From Odiellus spinosus (Eukaryota; Arthropoda; Arachnida; Opiliones; Phalangiidae): a stretch of DNA of 64,000 nucleotides. Shown piece after piece: positions 34,630-45,314 of the stretch. Numbering within the stretch: position 1 is the first letter of the stretch; each line of letters starts with the position of its first letter. The notes under the pieces were generated by a model. That model saw only the letters and a program-made list of their open reading frames with translations. It was not told the DNA's origin and ran no database searches. The translations under genes and the position numbers were made by a program. Location: assembly GCA_963920705.1 (NCBI GenBank), contig OY987229.1, forward strand, positions 18,605,728-18,669,727, given 5' to 3'.

Positions 34630-35575
34630 CCACCGTTAAGCCTAACTCCATTTTATTTTATTAAATAAGACATGTTAAGAGTTCATAAATTGTATCAAAA
34701 ATTAGGAAAACCTTTAGATTTTGTCGTTTAATTAAAAGAACCTACAACAAATAAAAAGACGCCTAACCTTTGGCTTACTAAATCCCCGCGACACGTGCTG
34801 CGGCGCGCTCTTTGAATCGCGCTAACTCTCTCTCGTTCTTATAATGAAATCTCTAAGTTTCGTTGCAACAAGGTTTCAATATATGTTCCTAAAATTGATT
34901 TAAAATATTAGAATAGTTTTTTTATAATAAAATCCTCACAAATAAGTTTTAGCTTTCATATTAAGAGATACAAGAAATAGGTTACGCCTCCGTGGTTGCC
35001 TGCTTACTCGCGCGAAATAAATATTAATGTTTCTGTCTACTTATTTGACAGAGAAGAGGAAAAATAAATTTTTGTTTTTGGGATTAAATTCCTAGAGTTT
35101 CAAAATTAAGGCTTTAAAAATCTATTCCTTTGTGCTTTGAAAATCTCTCAAGAGAGCTTGCCTGACAATTTTTCTCTTCTAGTCCTAGAAAGATATCTTT
35201 AAAAGAGAAAAGTAGTCTAAGCAAAGGTATATATATCTAACCAATGCTGGAATTGAAGAAGTGTTTCGATTTAAAACCTCGTGGAAAATGCCTTCGTTCG
35301 CAATTTCTATGATCTTATTGAGTGCAGTATATTTCCAATTCTATATATCAATCCTACAATGCTATAGGATTCTTTATCTTATCATAATTTAACTCACGCG
35401 TATAATTCGAGTCAAATCACGTTAAATTTAAAACCGGAGAAAATGTTAATTTACCCTGTTAATTTATCGCGTAAATTACTAGGGTGAATTACTTAATTAG
35501 GCTAAATTACTAAATTAAGACACTCGTTTCAAACCGCTAGGTTTAGTACACAACCCAAGTAAACATCTCTCTATA
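34630..35575. other. No recognised gene
   Basis: AT-rich. A short CpG-rich patch lies near 34785-34830. TTTATCGCGTAAATTAC near 35465 is shared, inverted, with about 58965-58985. Confidence 0.4.
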
Positions 35576-35765
35576 GCTACGGTCACACTAGCATTTCTTA
35601 ATCGATTTGAAACGGTGAAATCAAACCGATAATCAAATCGCCAGGAATCGATTTAAGCGTCACGTCTTCACACATTATGAAACTGGTTCCCGAAGCAATC
35701 AGTTTCGAGAAATCAAATAGATTCGAGTTCTGTTCACACGACTCTAGCCAAACGTTTTGAATCGA
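35576..35765 (+). repeat. Left arm of a long inverted repeat pair
   Basis: The arm begins CTACGGTCACACTAGCATTT after TATAG. Parts of it (CGATTTGAAACGGT, CAAATCGCCAGGAA, ATGAAACTGGTTCCCGAAGC, GTTCACACGACT) are found in inverted order at 41401-41628. The similarity is diverged with indels. GGTCACACTAGC-type ends recall PIF/Harbinger MITEs, but no clear internal boundary was found. Confidence 0.65.
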
Positions 35766-37159
35766 TTAAAATCGATTCCAAGACCTTATATTAATAAGAA
35801 CGCGGCTTATGGCTAATTGGATATAGAATACTACATATACGTTCCATATAGATTAACGCTTACCGCGTGTTAGCGTTATTTTGTGATTAAATCGGTCTAC
35901 TCCTAGGTTTATATGGATACTTATATAGTTTATAAAAGTTCACCGTAAAATTATTTTTAATTTTATTATTTTCAAAAGAGACGGGAAAGATTTTGGAACA
36001 AAATATGACTGTTCTAAGTGAGCTGACAAAATTGGAAACGATAACGCGTAGTAATACTTATTGTTAAATCGCGTAGACCTAAAAGTAGGCATTGGCAATT
36101 CCTCTCGAACACTAGCGTAAATTCTAATTTATCTGACAAGTTTTTTTTTTATGTTAAATAAAGGGTGAAACCGAAAATTAATATCAAAATTTTTTTAAAT
36201 TATGTGATTCGTCAAGTAACTCGAGTCTCAAGAATTTTTGGCCAAAAAGTAATTGGAAAAAGTCTTCTTTTCATAACCTGTTTTGGGTAATGATGTTTTT
36301 CGGACTTTTCGGGGACATTATTTACAAAAAAATTGATTTTCATTTTCATCACCCGTTTAGTAAAAAAAAAAAAAAAGACATTTCAAAATTATTTTGAATT
36401 TTCCTTATTCTTATATCTTTTCAAATTTTTGCCGCATAGTCAGATAGGGTTTTTTTTTTTTTTTTGATTCGTTGACATTAAGTGAATCCGTTTCAATTTG
36501 GGGAATGGGGTTCATGTCAATTTTCATTTGGTGATTTTTTATTTATTTTATTTTTTTTTTCGTTTTTCTCGGAATTTGTTCGATTTTAAATTCGTTTTTT
36601 TACTATTTTCTTAAATTAGAAATGGTCTTGACGTAATATTATATCCACGCTATATTTTATTTAACTGAAAATTTATGCATATTTAAATCACTCAACCCGG
36701 AGTAAGATTGATAAATACTATATGATATATTTAAATTTATGCATACTACTAAAAACCCGTATTGCCAAAAAATTAAGGCTTTTGAGGCTTAAACCATGAC
36801 AATAATTTTAATATTTTAATCACCATGATAAAGAAATTCAATATAAATGTAATTTATTAATAACAGCAAAGCATGAAAACTGATACTGGCCCTTCCTGTA
36901 AAGTAATCATTAATATCATGGATTCTGTCATCTATTCTTAACTATAAAACATGCAGGCTCATAGCTTTAACAATATTTATTCAATTAAGTTAATTACGTT
37001 TCTAGACTAAGAGAATCGGGGGCCTTAAATCCGACATCAGACTTAACGGCTTTCGCTTATACATCTCTGAAATAGGCGGGATAATATAGCTTCGATGGAA
37101 CAATAGGGAAACTATATTAGATTTTCAAGGGAGGCTAAAAATTCAAGTTTATAATTAGT
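35766..37159. other. AT-rich, homopolymer-rich stretch
   Basis: Several long A or T runs occur (about 36362, 36450, 36550). No exon or element was recognised. Confidence 0.45.
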
Positions 37160-38262
37160 CCTATTCCCTACTTTGGTTAATTCCAATTATACTGTTTTTT
37201 TTTTTTTTAATTTCTGGGGATTGGAAAATGGTTTCTACATTGCTAGTAACATCTACAACAAATGAAAGGGGTTTTAATTAGTGTTATTTCTATTTTGGCT
37301 TGTTGCAATTGGGGACTGTTTTTCAATTAGGAGACGTTGAAAAATGGTTTCTACATTGCTAGTCTTAACTTAATCAGATTGTCAATAATTATTCAAACGC
37401 GCGCATTCATTAAGAGGGATTTTAATTAGTGTTATTCCATTTTAGCTAGTTGCAATTGGGGACTGTTTTTCAATTAGGAGAGGTTGAAAAATGGTTTCTA
37501 TAAATTGCTAGTCTTAACATCTACAACAATTGAAAGGGGTTTTAATTAGTGTTATTCCATTTTAGCTAGTTGCAATTGGCGACTGTTTTTCAATTAGGAG
37601 ACGTTGAAAAATGGTTTCTACATTGCTAGCCTTAACATCTACAACAATTGAAAGGGGTTTTATTAAGTGTTATTCCATTTTAGCTAGTTGCAATTGGGGA
37701 CTGTTTTTCAATTAGGAGAGGTTGAAAAATGGTTTATATATTGCTAGTCTTAACCTAGTCAGATTGTCCATAGTTTTTCAAACGCGCTTATTCATTAAGA
37801 GGGGTTTTAATTAGTGTTATTCCATTTTAGCTAGTTGCAATTGGGGACTGTTTTTCAATTAGGAGACGTTGAAAAATGGTTTCTACATTGCTAGTCTTAA
37901 CCTAATCAGATTGTCAATAATTATTCCAACGCGCCCATTCATTAAGAGGGGTTTTAATTAGTGTTATTCCGTTTTGGCTAGTTGCAATTGGGGACTGTTT
38001 TTCAATTAGGAGACGTTGAAAAATGGTTTCTATATTTCTAATCTTAACCTAGTCAGATTGTCCATAGTTATTGAAACGCGCGCATTCATTAAGAGGGGTT
38101 TTAATTAGTGTTATTCCATTTTGGGTATTTGCAATTCGGGACTGTTTTTCAAAGAGGAGAGCTTGAAAAATGGTTTCTACATTGCTAGCCCTAACCGAGT
38201 CACATATAAAAGGTTACAACGCACCCATTCAAAGAAAGAGGTTTTAATTATTCCGATTTCCT
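37160..38262 (+). repeat. 147-bp-type tandem repeat, cluster 3 (about 8 units)
   Basis: The TGCAATT words fall at 37303, 37451, 37571, 37689, 37836, 37983 and 38130, giving spacings of 148, 120, 118, 147, 147 and 147 bp. The two short units lack a block around AATCAGATTGTCAATAATT and AACGCGCGCATTC. The first units, from 37160, are diverged relatives. Within the full-length units sequence identity is high. Confidence 0.93.
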
Positions 38263-38907
38263 AACGGTAGACTTCGTTTTGCCCACCAACTTTGGACCTA
38301 CTATCCGTTTGAGCCTCCCTTTTATCTCTTATAGAGAATGAGGAGTTCTTTCGATTAAATGATCGCGGATCCTATATCCTTTATGAGCTTAATATAAACG
38401 GCGTGGTCCTATCATTCTTCGTACTTCGGATAAAAGCCACCCGTTAGCGCGAAAAAGGCGCGCCGAGCGCGTGATTGCTCCAAGAAAGAGCTTCCTGATA
38501 GACCATTTTCACGCGAGGCATGTGCTAGAGACGTGCGTATCTCACGGTCTACGACTTCTCCCTAATAACGAGTGAGTGATTGTAGAAGAGTGTAAAACCC
38601 ACCAGCCTCGTATGAAGTCCAAATAATACAATCTCGTACTGTATATTGGACATTCCTAGTAGAAGTGTAATTTATATAGCGAATGATATATATTAAAATT
38701 ATAGTGAAGTTACACTTTATTACCATTTTAAACCTCTGGGTTGAAACTTGAAATGTCAAATATATAAAGAAGTAGAATGATTCTGGAACGTATCAGATAC
38801 TTTTCGAATGAAAAACTTAACCTATCTGGATTAAGTACTTTCATGAAAAAGACCCCGCGATAAGTGACCATGTCACGTCCCAGAATCCTATCTAGAATCA
38901 AATGTAG
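38263..38907. other. No recognised gene
   Basis: Balanced composition around 38400-38550 with GGCGCGCCGAGCGCG. The open frame at 38562-38759 (-) is unsupported. Confidence 0.4.
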
Positions 38908-38914
38908 GTTTTAT

Positions 38915-39195
38915 CAAGTAGGATTAGACAAGGAGAGGAAATGTGGGGCTGCGTTGAGTTAGAGAGAGAAGAGCCAACCTCCCACTCGGGTGGAAAGGGG
39001 GGATAGGAAATTCTCGAGGTAAACTGTTGTCACGTGGTCGCTAGCTAGCGCGTCTCATAAAGGATTCGTTTTACCCACGCGACAACATTTTACCACGAAA
39101 CGTCTCTACCCCCGTTCTCCCAGACTGGGAGTTTAGGCCGACGCAGTAGGAACCGCGCCGTCCCCACATTTCTTCTCCTTGTCTAATCCTCCTTG
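38915..39195 (+). mobile_element. Family C MITE, copy 1 (7-bp TSD)
   Basis: The ends CAAGTAGGATTAGACAAGG and CCTTGTCTAATCCTCCTTG form imperfect inverted termini, with perfect 7-bp duplications GTTTTAT at 38908-38914 and 39196-39202. The interior has further inverted segments such as GTTGTCACGTGG with CCACGCGACAAC, around GCTAGCTAGCGCG. It is 281 bp and GC-richer than the surroundings. There is no coding frame. Confidence 0.87.
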
Positions 39196-39202
39196 GTTTT
39201 AT

Positions 39203-41400
39203 AATAGCCACGCGACCATATGTAATGACGTATAATTTGCTGGAAAATATTAATTTAAAATATTTCCACTTTAAAATATATATTTTTTAATGTTGCTGTA
39301 ATTTATTTCTAATACATATTAATATATATTTTGAAACTATCTTTCAGCAAATTTTACTCAAATTTCATTTTGAACTCTTGAAAAATCCATTATTGCCTCA
39401 TTCTAATAATCTTTAATTTGAAAATAGATGAGGGGTGGTGGTTTTTTTTTATACTTCTATTGTCTTTTATCTCTAACTCACGCGAGAGTCGAAAATGGTC
39501 AATCTAAGTACGATGGCAAAAACGAACCGATATATCCTTGGAAATGAAAACACGTATTGTTATACTCCTTTTTTCCAATGGATAGTTGGCATTATGTTCA
39601 AATTCGTGGCGGTTTGATACAAAATACTAAACCACGTAAGGAAAAAAGTAGTTCGGATAACTCTCCTTCAATTGTAGTATATAAACCAATTTTTAAAGAT
39701 AATAAGAACGGCGGTCCAGAAATTATCCTTAGCTACGCGTCCAGACTGACTAAATGATCACGTGATCGAATACCCTGGACACCCATTCTCTCCTATACAC
39801 GACTTTAACTTCTCATCAATTTGAGGGCTATGAAAGTTAGCTCGAATAAGGCACGAAGGATGCGTCTCCTGAGCTGATTATATATACGGAATATAATCGA
39901 GAATGGAGAGTAGATATATCCGTATTAAGGGAAATTTACTCTCCACACGCTGTAAAGAGAGATCGATACGAAACGGCCATTTTGAATGCGTTTGAACTGG
40001 GTCACTTGACCGTGGGCTGAAAAGCTGGATTTAGTCTTTTCGCGTGATATCAGGTTGATTACGATATTATAGGAATATATATGTATACAAAGGGAATATT
40101 TTTGGTGGGGAATTAAAAATCGCTTAGGGAAGATTTTTCCCTCTCATTTTGGGTCGCTCGCGGTCTCCCTAGCTTTTCCTGCCTCGTTTTCTGTTAGAAG
40201 CTGTTATGATTTCAATAAGGGATAACGTTTAGTCGCTTATACGATCTGAATACCAAATATTTTTTGATCTTAATGGGTCACGCCAGATTCTCGCTTTTGC
40301 TATGAAATTTACTAAAATAACCGTAACTATTTTGCAATGGGGAAATTTCGTTATAGTTAATGCTTATATATGTTTAATTATAACTCGCGTTTATACGTAT
40401 TTAGAAAGGTTCTTAACTGTTGTAATTAAAGGGTTAAGAACTCCACAAATTTAAATTTAAACTTTTTCATTTTACTAACATATGATTAAATAAATAGGTT
40501 TAATATATGTGTTTAATACATATATAACTTCATTAATACCACGACCGGTTTCTAGCCAATCAGAATTTTTAAAACTATTTTAATTAATGACGTCACAATA
40601 CAAATTAATATTTTAAAACTAAAATTATGCACTTTTTAATTATCTTGCTGGAGAGCCCAATGTTGCGCTATCGCACTGCTATCAAGTCAAGATTGAATTC
40701 CCCTTATATGATTGATCGTCGCACTACTGTGTTAGAGGTTATTTAAGCAGACGACGTGTTTTTCCATATTCTATAAATCGGTGTCGTCTGCTTAGTTTCC
40801 TTATTAGACTCATAGCTCTGTTTTTGGATTCCAAGCTGCGAAAATCTTATCTTACATCTCCATTATAGATCGTGCGATTTATAGTAGTTAAAATTTTGGA
40901 ACGCGCTAAGATAAATCGGTTTATCTGATTATACGCGCATTCCAGTGGGCCGTAGCACGCCCTTCAAGCATAATGGGAATTATATTTCCCCTTAATCGAA
41001 CGATCTTACTTAGATCAATAAGAAGCTTAGCTTTACGCCTACTGCCAAAACCAGGGGAAATTGACTATATAACAATCCTATGTACCTTTTCTTATAGGTT
41101 CGTTAAGAACCTGGTAAAGTCAGGGAATTTGAACATGGGTCAGGGGAAATTATTATTTATGAGTGAAAATCAATGAAAACGGGTATTATTTGTAACTTTA
41201 CTTGTCTAAAGACTTCGATTTTTCAAATTGTAAGCAAACTATTTGCGATTTAAATTAACGAATCACCCGGGCTTGTCAATTCCCGAAAAATGGTGGTCAG
41301 GGTAATTTGAAACATTATCCGTTTAAAACCTGAAAAGGTTCATGAAATTTATTTCTCACGGATAGAAAAGTTTATACAAACCAGGGTATTCATAATACCG
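39203..41400. other. No recognised gene
   Basis: The open frames at 39557-39757 (+) and 40973-41176 (+) lack splice or start support. A small hairpin (TAAGCAGACGACG with TGTCGTCTGCTTA) spans 40744-40794. The segment at about 41060-41165 contains AAAGTCAGGGAATTTG, related to the degenerate repeats at 55070 and 62780. Confidence 0.45.
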
Positions 41401-41628
41401 TTTCAAAATGTTTCGCAAAAGTCGTGTGAACGGAAAACTGTCCTTTAACTGCTTCGGGAACCAGTTTCATACCGATTAGGTTTCAGCAACCGAAAGATGA
41501 AGCTACGATAAATCGATTTATAAAGAAAATGCGTGAACGCGTGACGCTTAAAACTGTTCCTGGCGATTTGAACATCGATTTGATTTTACCGTTTCAAATC
41601 GATTAAGAAATGCTAGTGTGACCGTAGT
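41401..41628 (-). repeat. Right arm of the long inverted repeat pair
   Basis: It ends GAAATGCTAGTGTGACCGTAG, the inverse of the left arm beginning at 35576, and is followed by TTATA, mirroring TATAG beside the left arm. Internally it is longer than the left arm because of an extra segment around TTCAGCAACCGAAAGATG. Both arms could be the ends of one 6 kb element or two separate short elements. Confidence 0.65.
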
Positions 41629-41632
41629 TATA

Positions 41633-43578
41633 TTTGATTCAGGAAAATTCGTAATTTTTTGATCAATCATAACGGACACTTTAGAGTTCTAAAAAGTTAT
41701 TTTTGGCTCACCTAACAAAATCAGGGAAATTATAGAAAACGTGGAAATATCGTGAAAATTGGATTTTCAAATGCTGGGACGTACTAAACTGAAATCGCTC
41801 GCAAATTATACTCTTTCGGTCATCCCATGTTTTGATTTATAAGCTATAAAAGCGTAATATCAATTCATATAGCTCCCACGCCCAATCGCGAGACATTTCC
41901 GGAAAGCGGTAAAGATTTTGGCCGAGCGCTGAGAAACCAGACATATTTGTCGTCGAAAATCCCGCGCACAATAGCGGCTATACTGTATAGGCTCTCGTGT
42001 CTTCACTCAATTCCTGTGTCTGTCTGTATTGGTATCCTGGCCCTCCCAATAATTCTGTATTTATTCTTGGCTCGCTTGGATCTTTCGTTTTGCTCCCGCC
42101 ACGAGGATAAGACGATTCAATAAAGCTCGCTTAAAAGAGTACGCCCATACTATTGAAGAAAAACTCGCGCGGTGACCTCTTCGTCTTCCTCTTCCACCGA
42201 CTCATTCTCTCGCCTCTCTCACGCTTTCTTCTTGTCCCTTTCTCTCGAACACAATTCTCTATTTCCCGTACACCCTCGTAACCCCCGCGGGCTAGCGGCC
42301 ATTTCTTTTGGGCGGTTAGGAAGGGAGGAGTAAGGGTCTCTTTATTGGTTCCTATCCAGCACGCTATCTGTACCAAACACCACCAAGTCAGAAAGTTGTA
42401 TCTTGAAATTTCGCGGTTTATTTGTATACAGTGAACCACCTGAAATAGAAATTAATATTAACATTTTGAACAATAGGGACGTAGATTGAAATTAAAGAGA
42501 TGATATAGGAATAGGATCAAGTGATTTTTAATTATTCTATTCTACTAAAAATAAAAATATCCAAGTAAAACATAAATATCTATGTATTATGTAAAAAAAT
42601 TCAAAATTTTTAATTTTAGGAATAAATTAATAGAAATATCTTAGACCAATCACAGCCCGTTAAGTCGAAGGTACGGTGTCTTGCTATTGCTCAAAGATAT
42701 TTCAATTCATTTAATTCTAATGTTTCCTATTTTTGCATATTTAAAGCTTTTAATTAAAGAAGTGCATGTTTTGAAAACTGTAAAAAAAATTGAATTTAAT
42801 TTCAATTCATTCTCAACCAGCTGAACGTAATTCTCGCCCGATATTTCTGTAATATTTGCTTTTAAAAGTTATAAAGTTAGGACAATTTTCCTCTTAGAAT
42901 GAATATGGTTCCTTAACTCCTTAGTTTGTATACCCTTAGTCCAGAGGCTATATACTAAGTCGACTTCTACCAGCTCCATATCGACTGAAGCCCAATGTTC
43001 TTCCTCGGGGAATCTTCCCGTTGTTATCTTAAGGACAAAGCCCATCCCCTATAGTAAATAGCTTCAACCTTCTCCTATTTATTATTCCTTTTAGGCTTAG
43101 CGATCTTTAGGCCTATTTATTCTCAGAGCGGCACTGTTTAAATCAAAATTGCGAGAGCGATTATCATTTTTGGTGATTTTTGACGTTGGGCGTGGTGCTT
43201 GGATTCTCTATTTATTTATGGCTCTTTATAACGATTCTATTGAGACATTATTTATGATTTCGTGATGGGTGGAGGGACTCTTTCCTTACAAATTGGTCTA
43301 TTTTTGGGAAGAAATAGTTATACATGCAAACTTGTATTTTTTTGGGGTTGCCGCTGTAGAATGGCTTCAACCAGTTTGCAGCAATGTCCAAGGAAAAGAT
43401 AACTTTAAATTTTACCCTTAAATATTTGATCTTTTTTGAGTACATGGTTTTTGGCAAATGTTTTTTTTTTTATTTAGATGTTCAATTTAAACCTGACTGC
43501 ATTGCATTTTAAAAAAAATATTAATTAGTCTTATTCACATCGAATTATATTGACATCAATTATACCAACTGACCTATT
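41633..43578. other. No recognised gene
   Basis: About 41870-42440 is less AT-rich (CCGGAAAGCGG, CCCGCGGGCTAGCGGCC). The 102-codon frame at 42131-42439 (-) is dominated by arginine, lysine and glutamate from a CT-rich strand and is not convincing. Confidence 0.45.
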
Positions 43579-44148
43579 ACTAGAAAAAGGTTTTAATTTT
43601 TCTTATTTCGAACTTTGATTAATTCCAATTATTAGTTAACTGTTTTTCAACGTTGATGATTGGAAAATGGTTTCTACATTGCTATAGTCTTTCCCGAATC
43701 ACATTGACAATAATTATTCCAACGCACCCATTCGTAGAAAGGGATTTTAGTGTAGTCCTATTTTGACTAGTTCCAATTAGGGACTGTTTTTCAATTAGGA
43801 GAGCTTGAAAAATGGTTTCTACATTGCTAGTCTTAATCGAATCACATCTACAACAATTTGTCCAACACACCCATTTATAGAAAGGGATTTTAATTAGTCT
43901 TATTCCTACTTTCATTAGTTCCAATTAATCTGTGACTGTTTTTCAATGTTGGGAATTGGAAAATGGTTTCTATATTACTAGTCTTAACCCAATCACATCT
44001 ACAACAATTTGTCCAACACACACATTCATAGAAAGGGATTTTAATTAGTCTTATTCCTACTTTGGTTAATTCCAATTAATAAGTAACTGTTTTTCAATTG
44101 TTGGGGATTGAAAAATGGTTTTTACATTGCTAGTCCTACATGAATCGC
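43579..44148 (+). repeat. 147-bp-type tandem repeat, cluster 4 (about 4 units)
   Basis: Family landmarks GACTGTTTTTCAAT, GGAAAATGGTTTCTACATTG, CTAGTCTTAA and TTTTAATTAGTCTTATTCC recur. Many units use the CACATCTACAACAATTTG variant also seen in cluster 2. The open frames read on the minus strand here (43682-44075) are repeat by-products. Confidence 0.88.
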
Positions 44149-44877
44149 ATTTCATTTTTTTGCATAACCCACGTACCTCTATTTCCCCAAATTTTACACT
44201 CATCATATTAAGTATGACTTAAATATGTCAATAAGCTTTAGTTAGACTAGCTGTACTAGATATTCAGTGAAAACGTCTTCGAAACTTTTCCATGTTATTT
44301 GTTACGTGTTGTATGGGATATATTAAACTTAATTTAATTACCATAATGATAATCAAATTTAATTTCTTCGAATTAAATAAGAGTTTATGAAAAGCCTTCA
44401 CCATTTTTAATTTTGATAGAAATTACCAGCGCGTGACTAAATCCTTAATTTCAAGGTAAAAGAAAAGACGGAAAAAAATAGTATTTTCGAACACAAAAGC
44501 TTTCGGGAACACCTGCTCGTTGAGCGTAATTGAAATCTAAGAATTCTCCACTTCAGAAAATTCACCGTATAGTTCCACCGATTTTCTATATAAGTACTTA
44601 AGCGTCTCCTCCCAAATCCCCACCTTTTAAAGCATTGTCATCTTGATTTGTCCTTATTATATAAAGGGTGTTTCGGCGCCATCTCATCCACCACTTTAAC
44701 CTTTTAATAAGTGAACCTGACAATTTTTTTCCCCTTACCCACCACGGGGGCTGAATAAAAGTATACGTAGGTTGACTTCTTGATCACAAATTTTATGACA
44801 CTTTATTTTCCGCAGATTCAAAAGCTGTTCTATTTTTAGCTCCAAGTTTACCTTTATTATTTCAAAATTCTCTTTAA
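44149..44877. other. Spacer with a fragment of the TTAA fold-back
   Basis: AAAGCTGTTCTATTTTTAGC followed by TCCAAGTTTACC (44821-44852) is a diverged right end of the element at 21086-21442, ending about 20 bp before family A copy 3. GGCGCCATCT at 44675-44684 resembles the Drosophila CTCF core in inverse. No gene is recognised. Confidence 0.5.
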
Positions 44878-45310
44878 AGGGAGAATGCAACCTAATTACA
44901 AGTGATTTTTTATCGATTCCTTATCGTTTAAATAGGCCTAATCCACCGATAAAAAGTTTACAATACAAATATGAAACTAGAAATAAATTTAAAACTTACC
45001 CTGAAAATAGGCTTAGCGGGATTCATGGAGATCCAATTTGCGTCCGTGTAAGGTCTAGCGACCAATGAGCAAAGGCCCGTCGCTCACGCGAGATCTCCAC
45101 GAGACTTACAGTCGCGTGCGATTGGTCGCTAGACCTTACACGCGAGGAAATCAGGAGCTCCATGAATCCCACTAAGCCTATTTTCAGGGTAAGTTTTAAA
45201 TTTATTTCTAGTTTAATATTTGTTTGTAATTTTTTTAAATAATGGATTAGGCCTATTTAAACAATAAGGAATCGATAAAAAATCGCTTGTTGTTAGGTTG
45301 CATCCTCCCT
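44878..45310 (+). mobile_element. Family A fold-back MITE, copy 3
   Basis: TTAA flanks lie at 44874-44877 and 45311-45314 with the same AGGGAGAATGCAACC and GGTTGCATCCTCCCT ends. It is 433 bp. It differs from copies 1 and 2 by small changes such as ATCCAATTTGCG for ATCCTGAATCGCG and ACAGTCGCGTGCG for ACGTAGCGTGCG. The orientation is the same. Confidence 0.9.
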
Positions 45311-45314
45311 TTAA

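Noticed and set aside
39557..39757. 66-codon plus-strand frame with a fairly protein-like sequence
   Set aside because: It has a TTG start, chance length, no splice sites and no recognised domain.
40744..40794. Small hairpin TAAGCAGACGACG/TGTCGTCTGCTTA as a microRNA-like precursor
   Set aside because: The arms are only 13 bp with one mismatch and the loop is 25 nt, too weak to claim without expression data.
42131..42439. 102-codon minus-strand frame as a gene
   Set aside because: The arginine-, lysine- and glutamate-rich part is low-complexity sequence from a CT-rich strand; no splice or promoter support.
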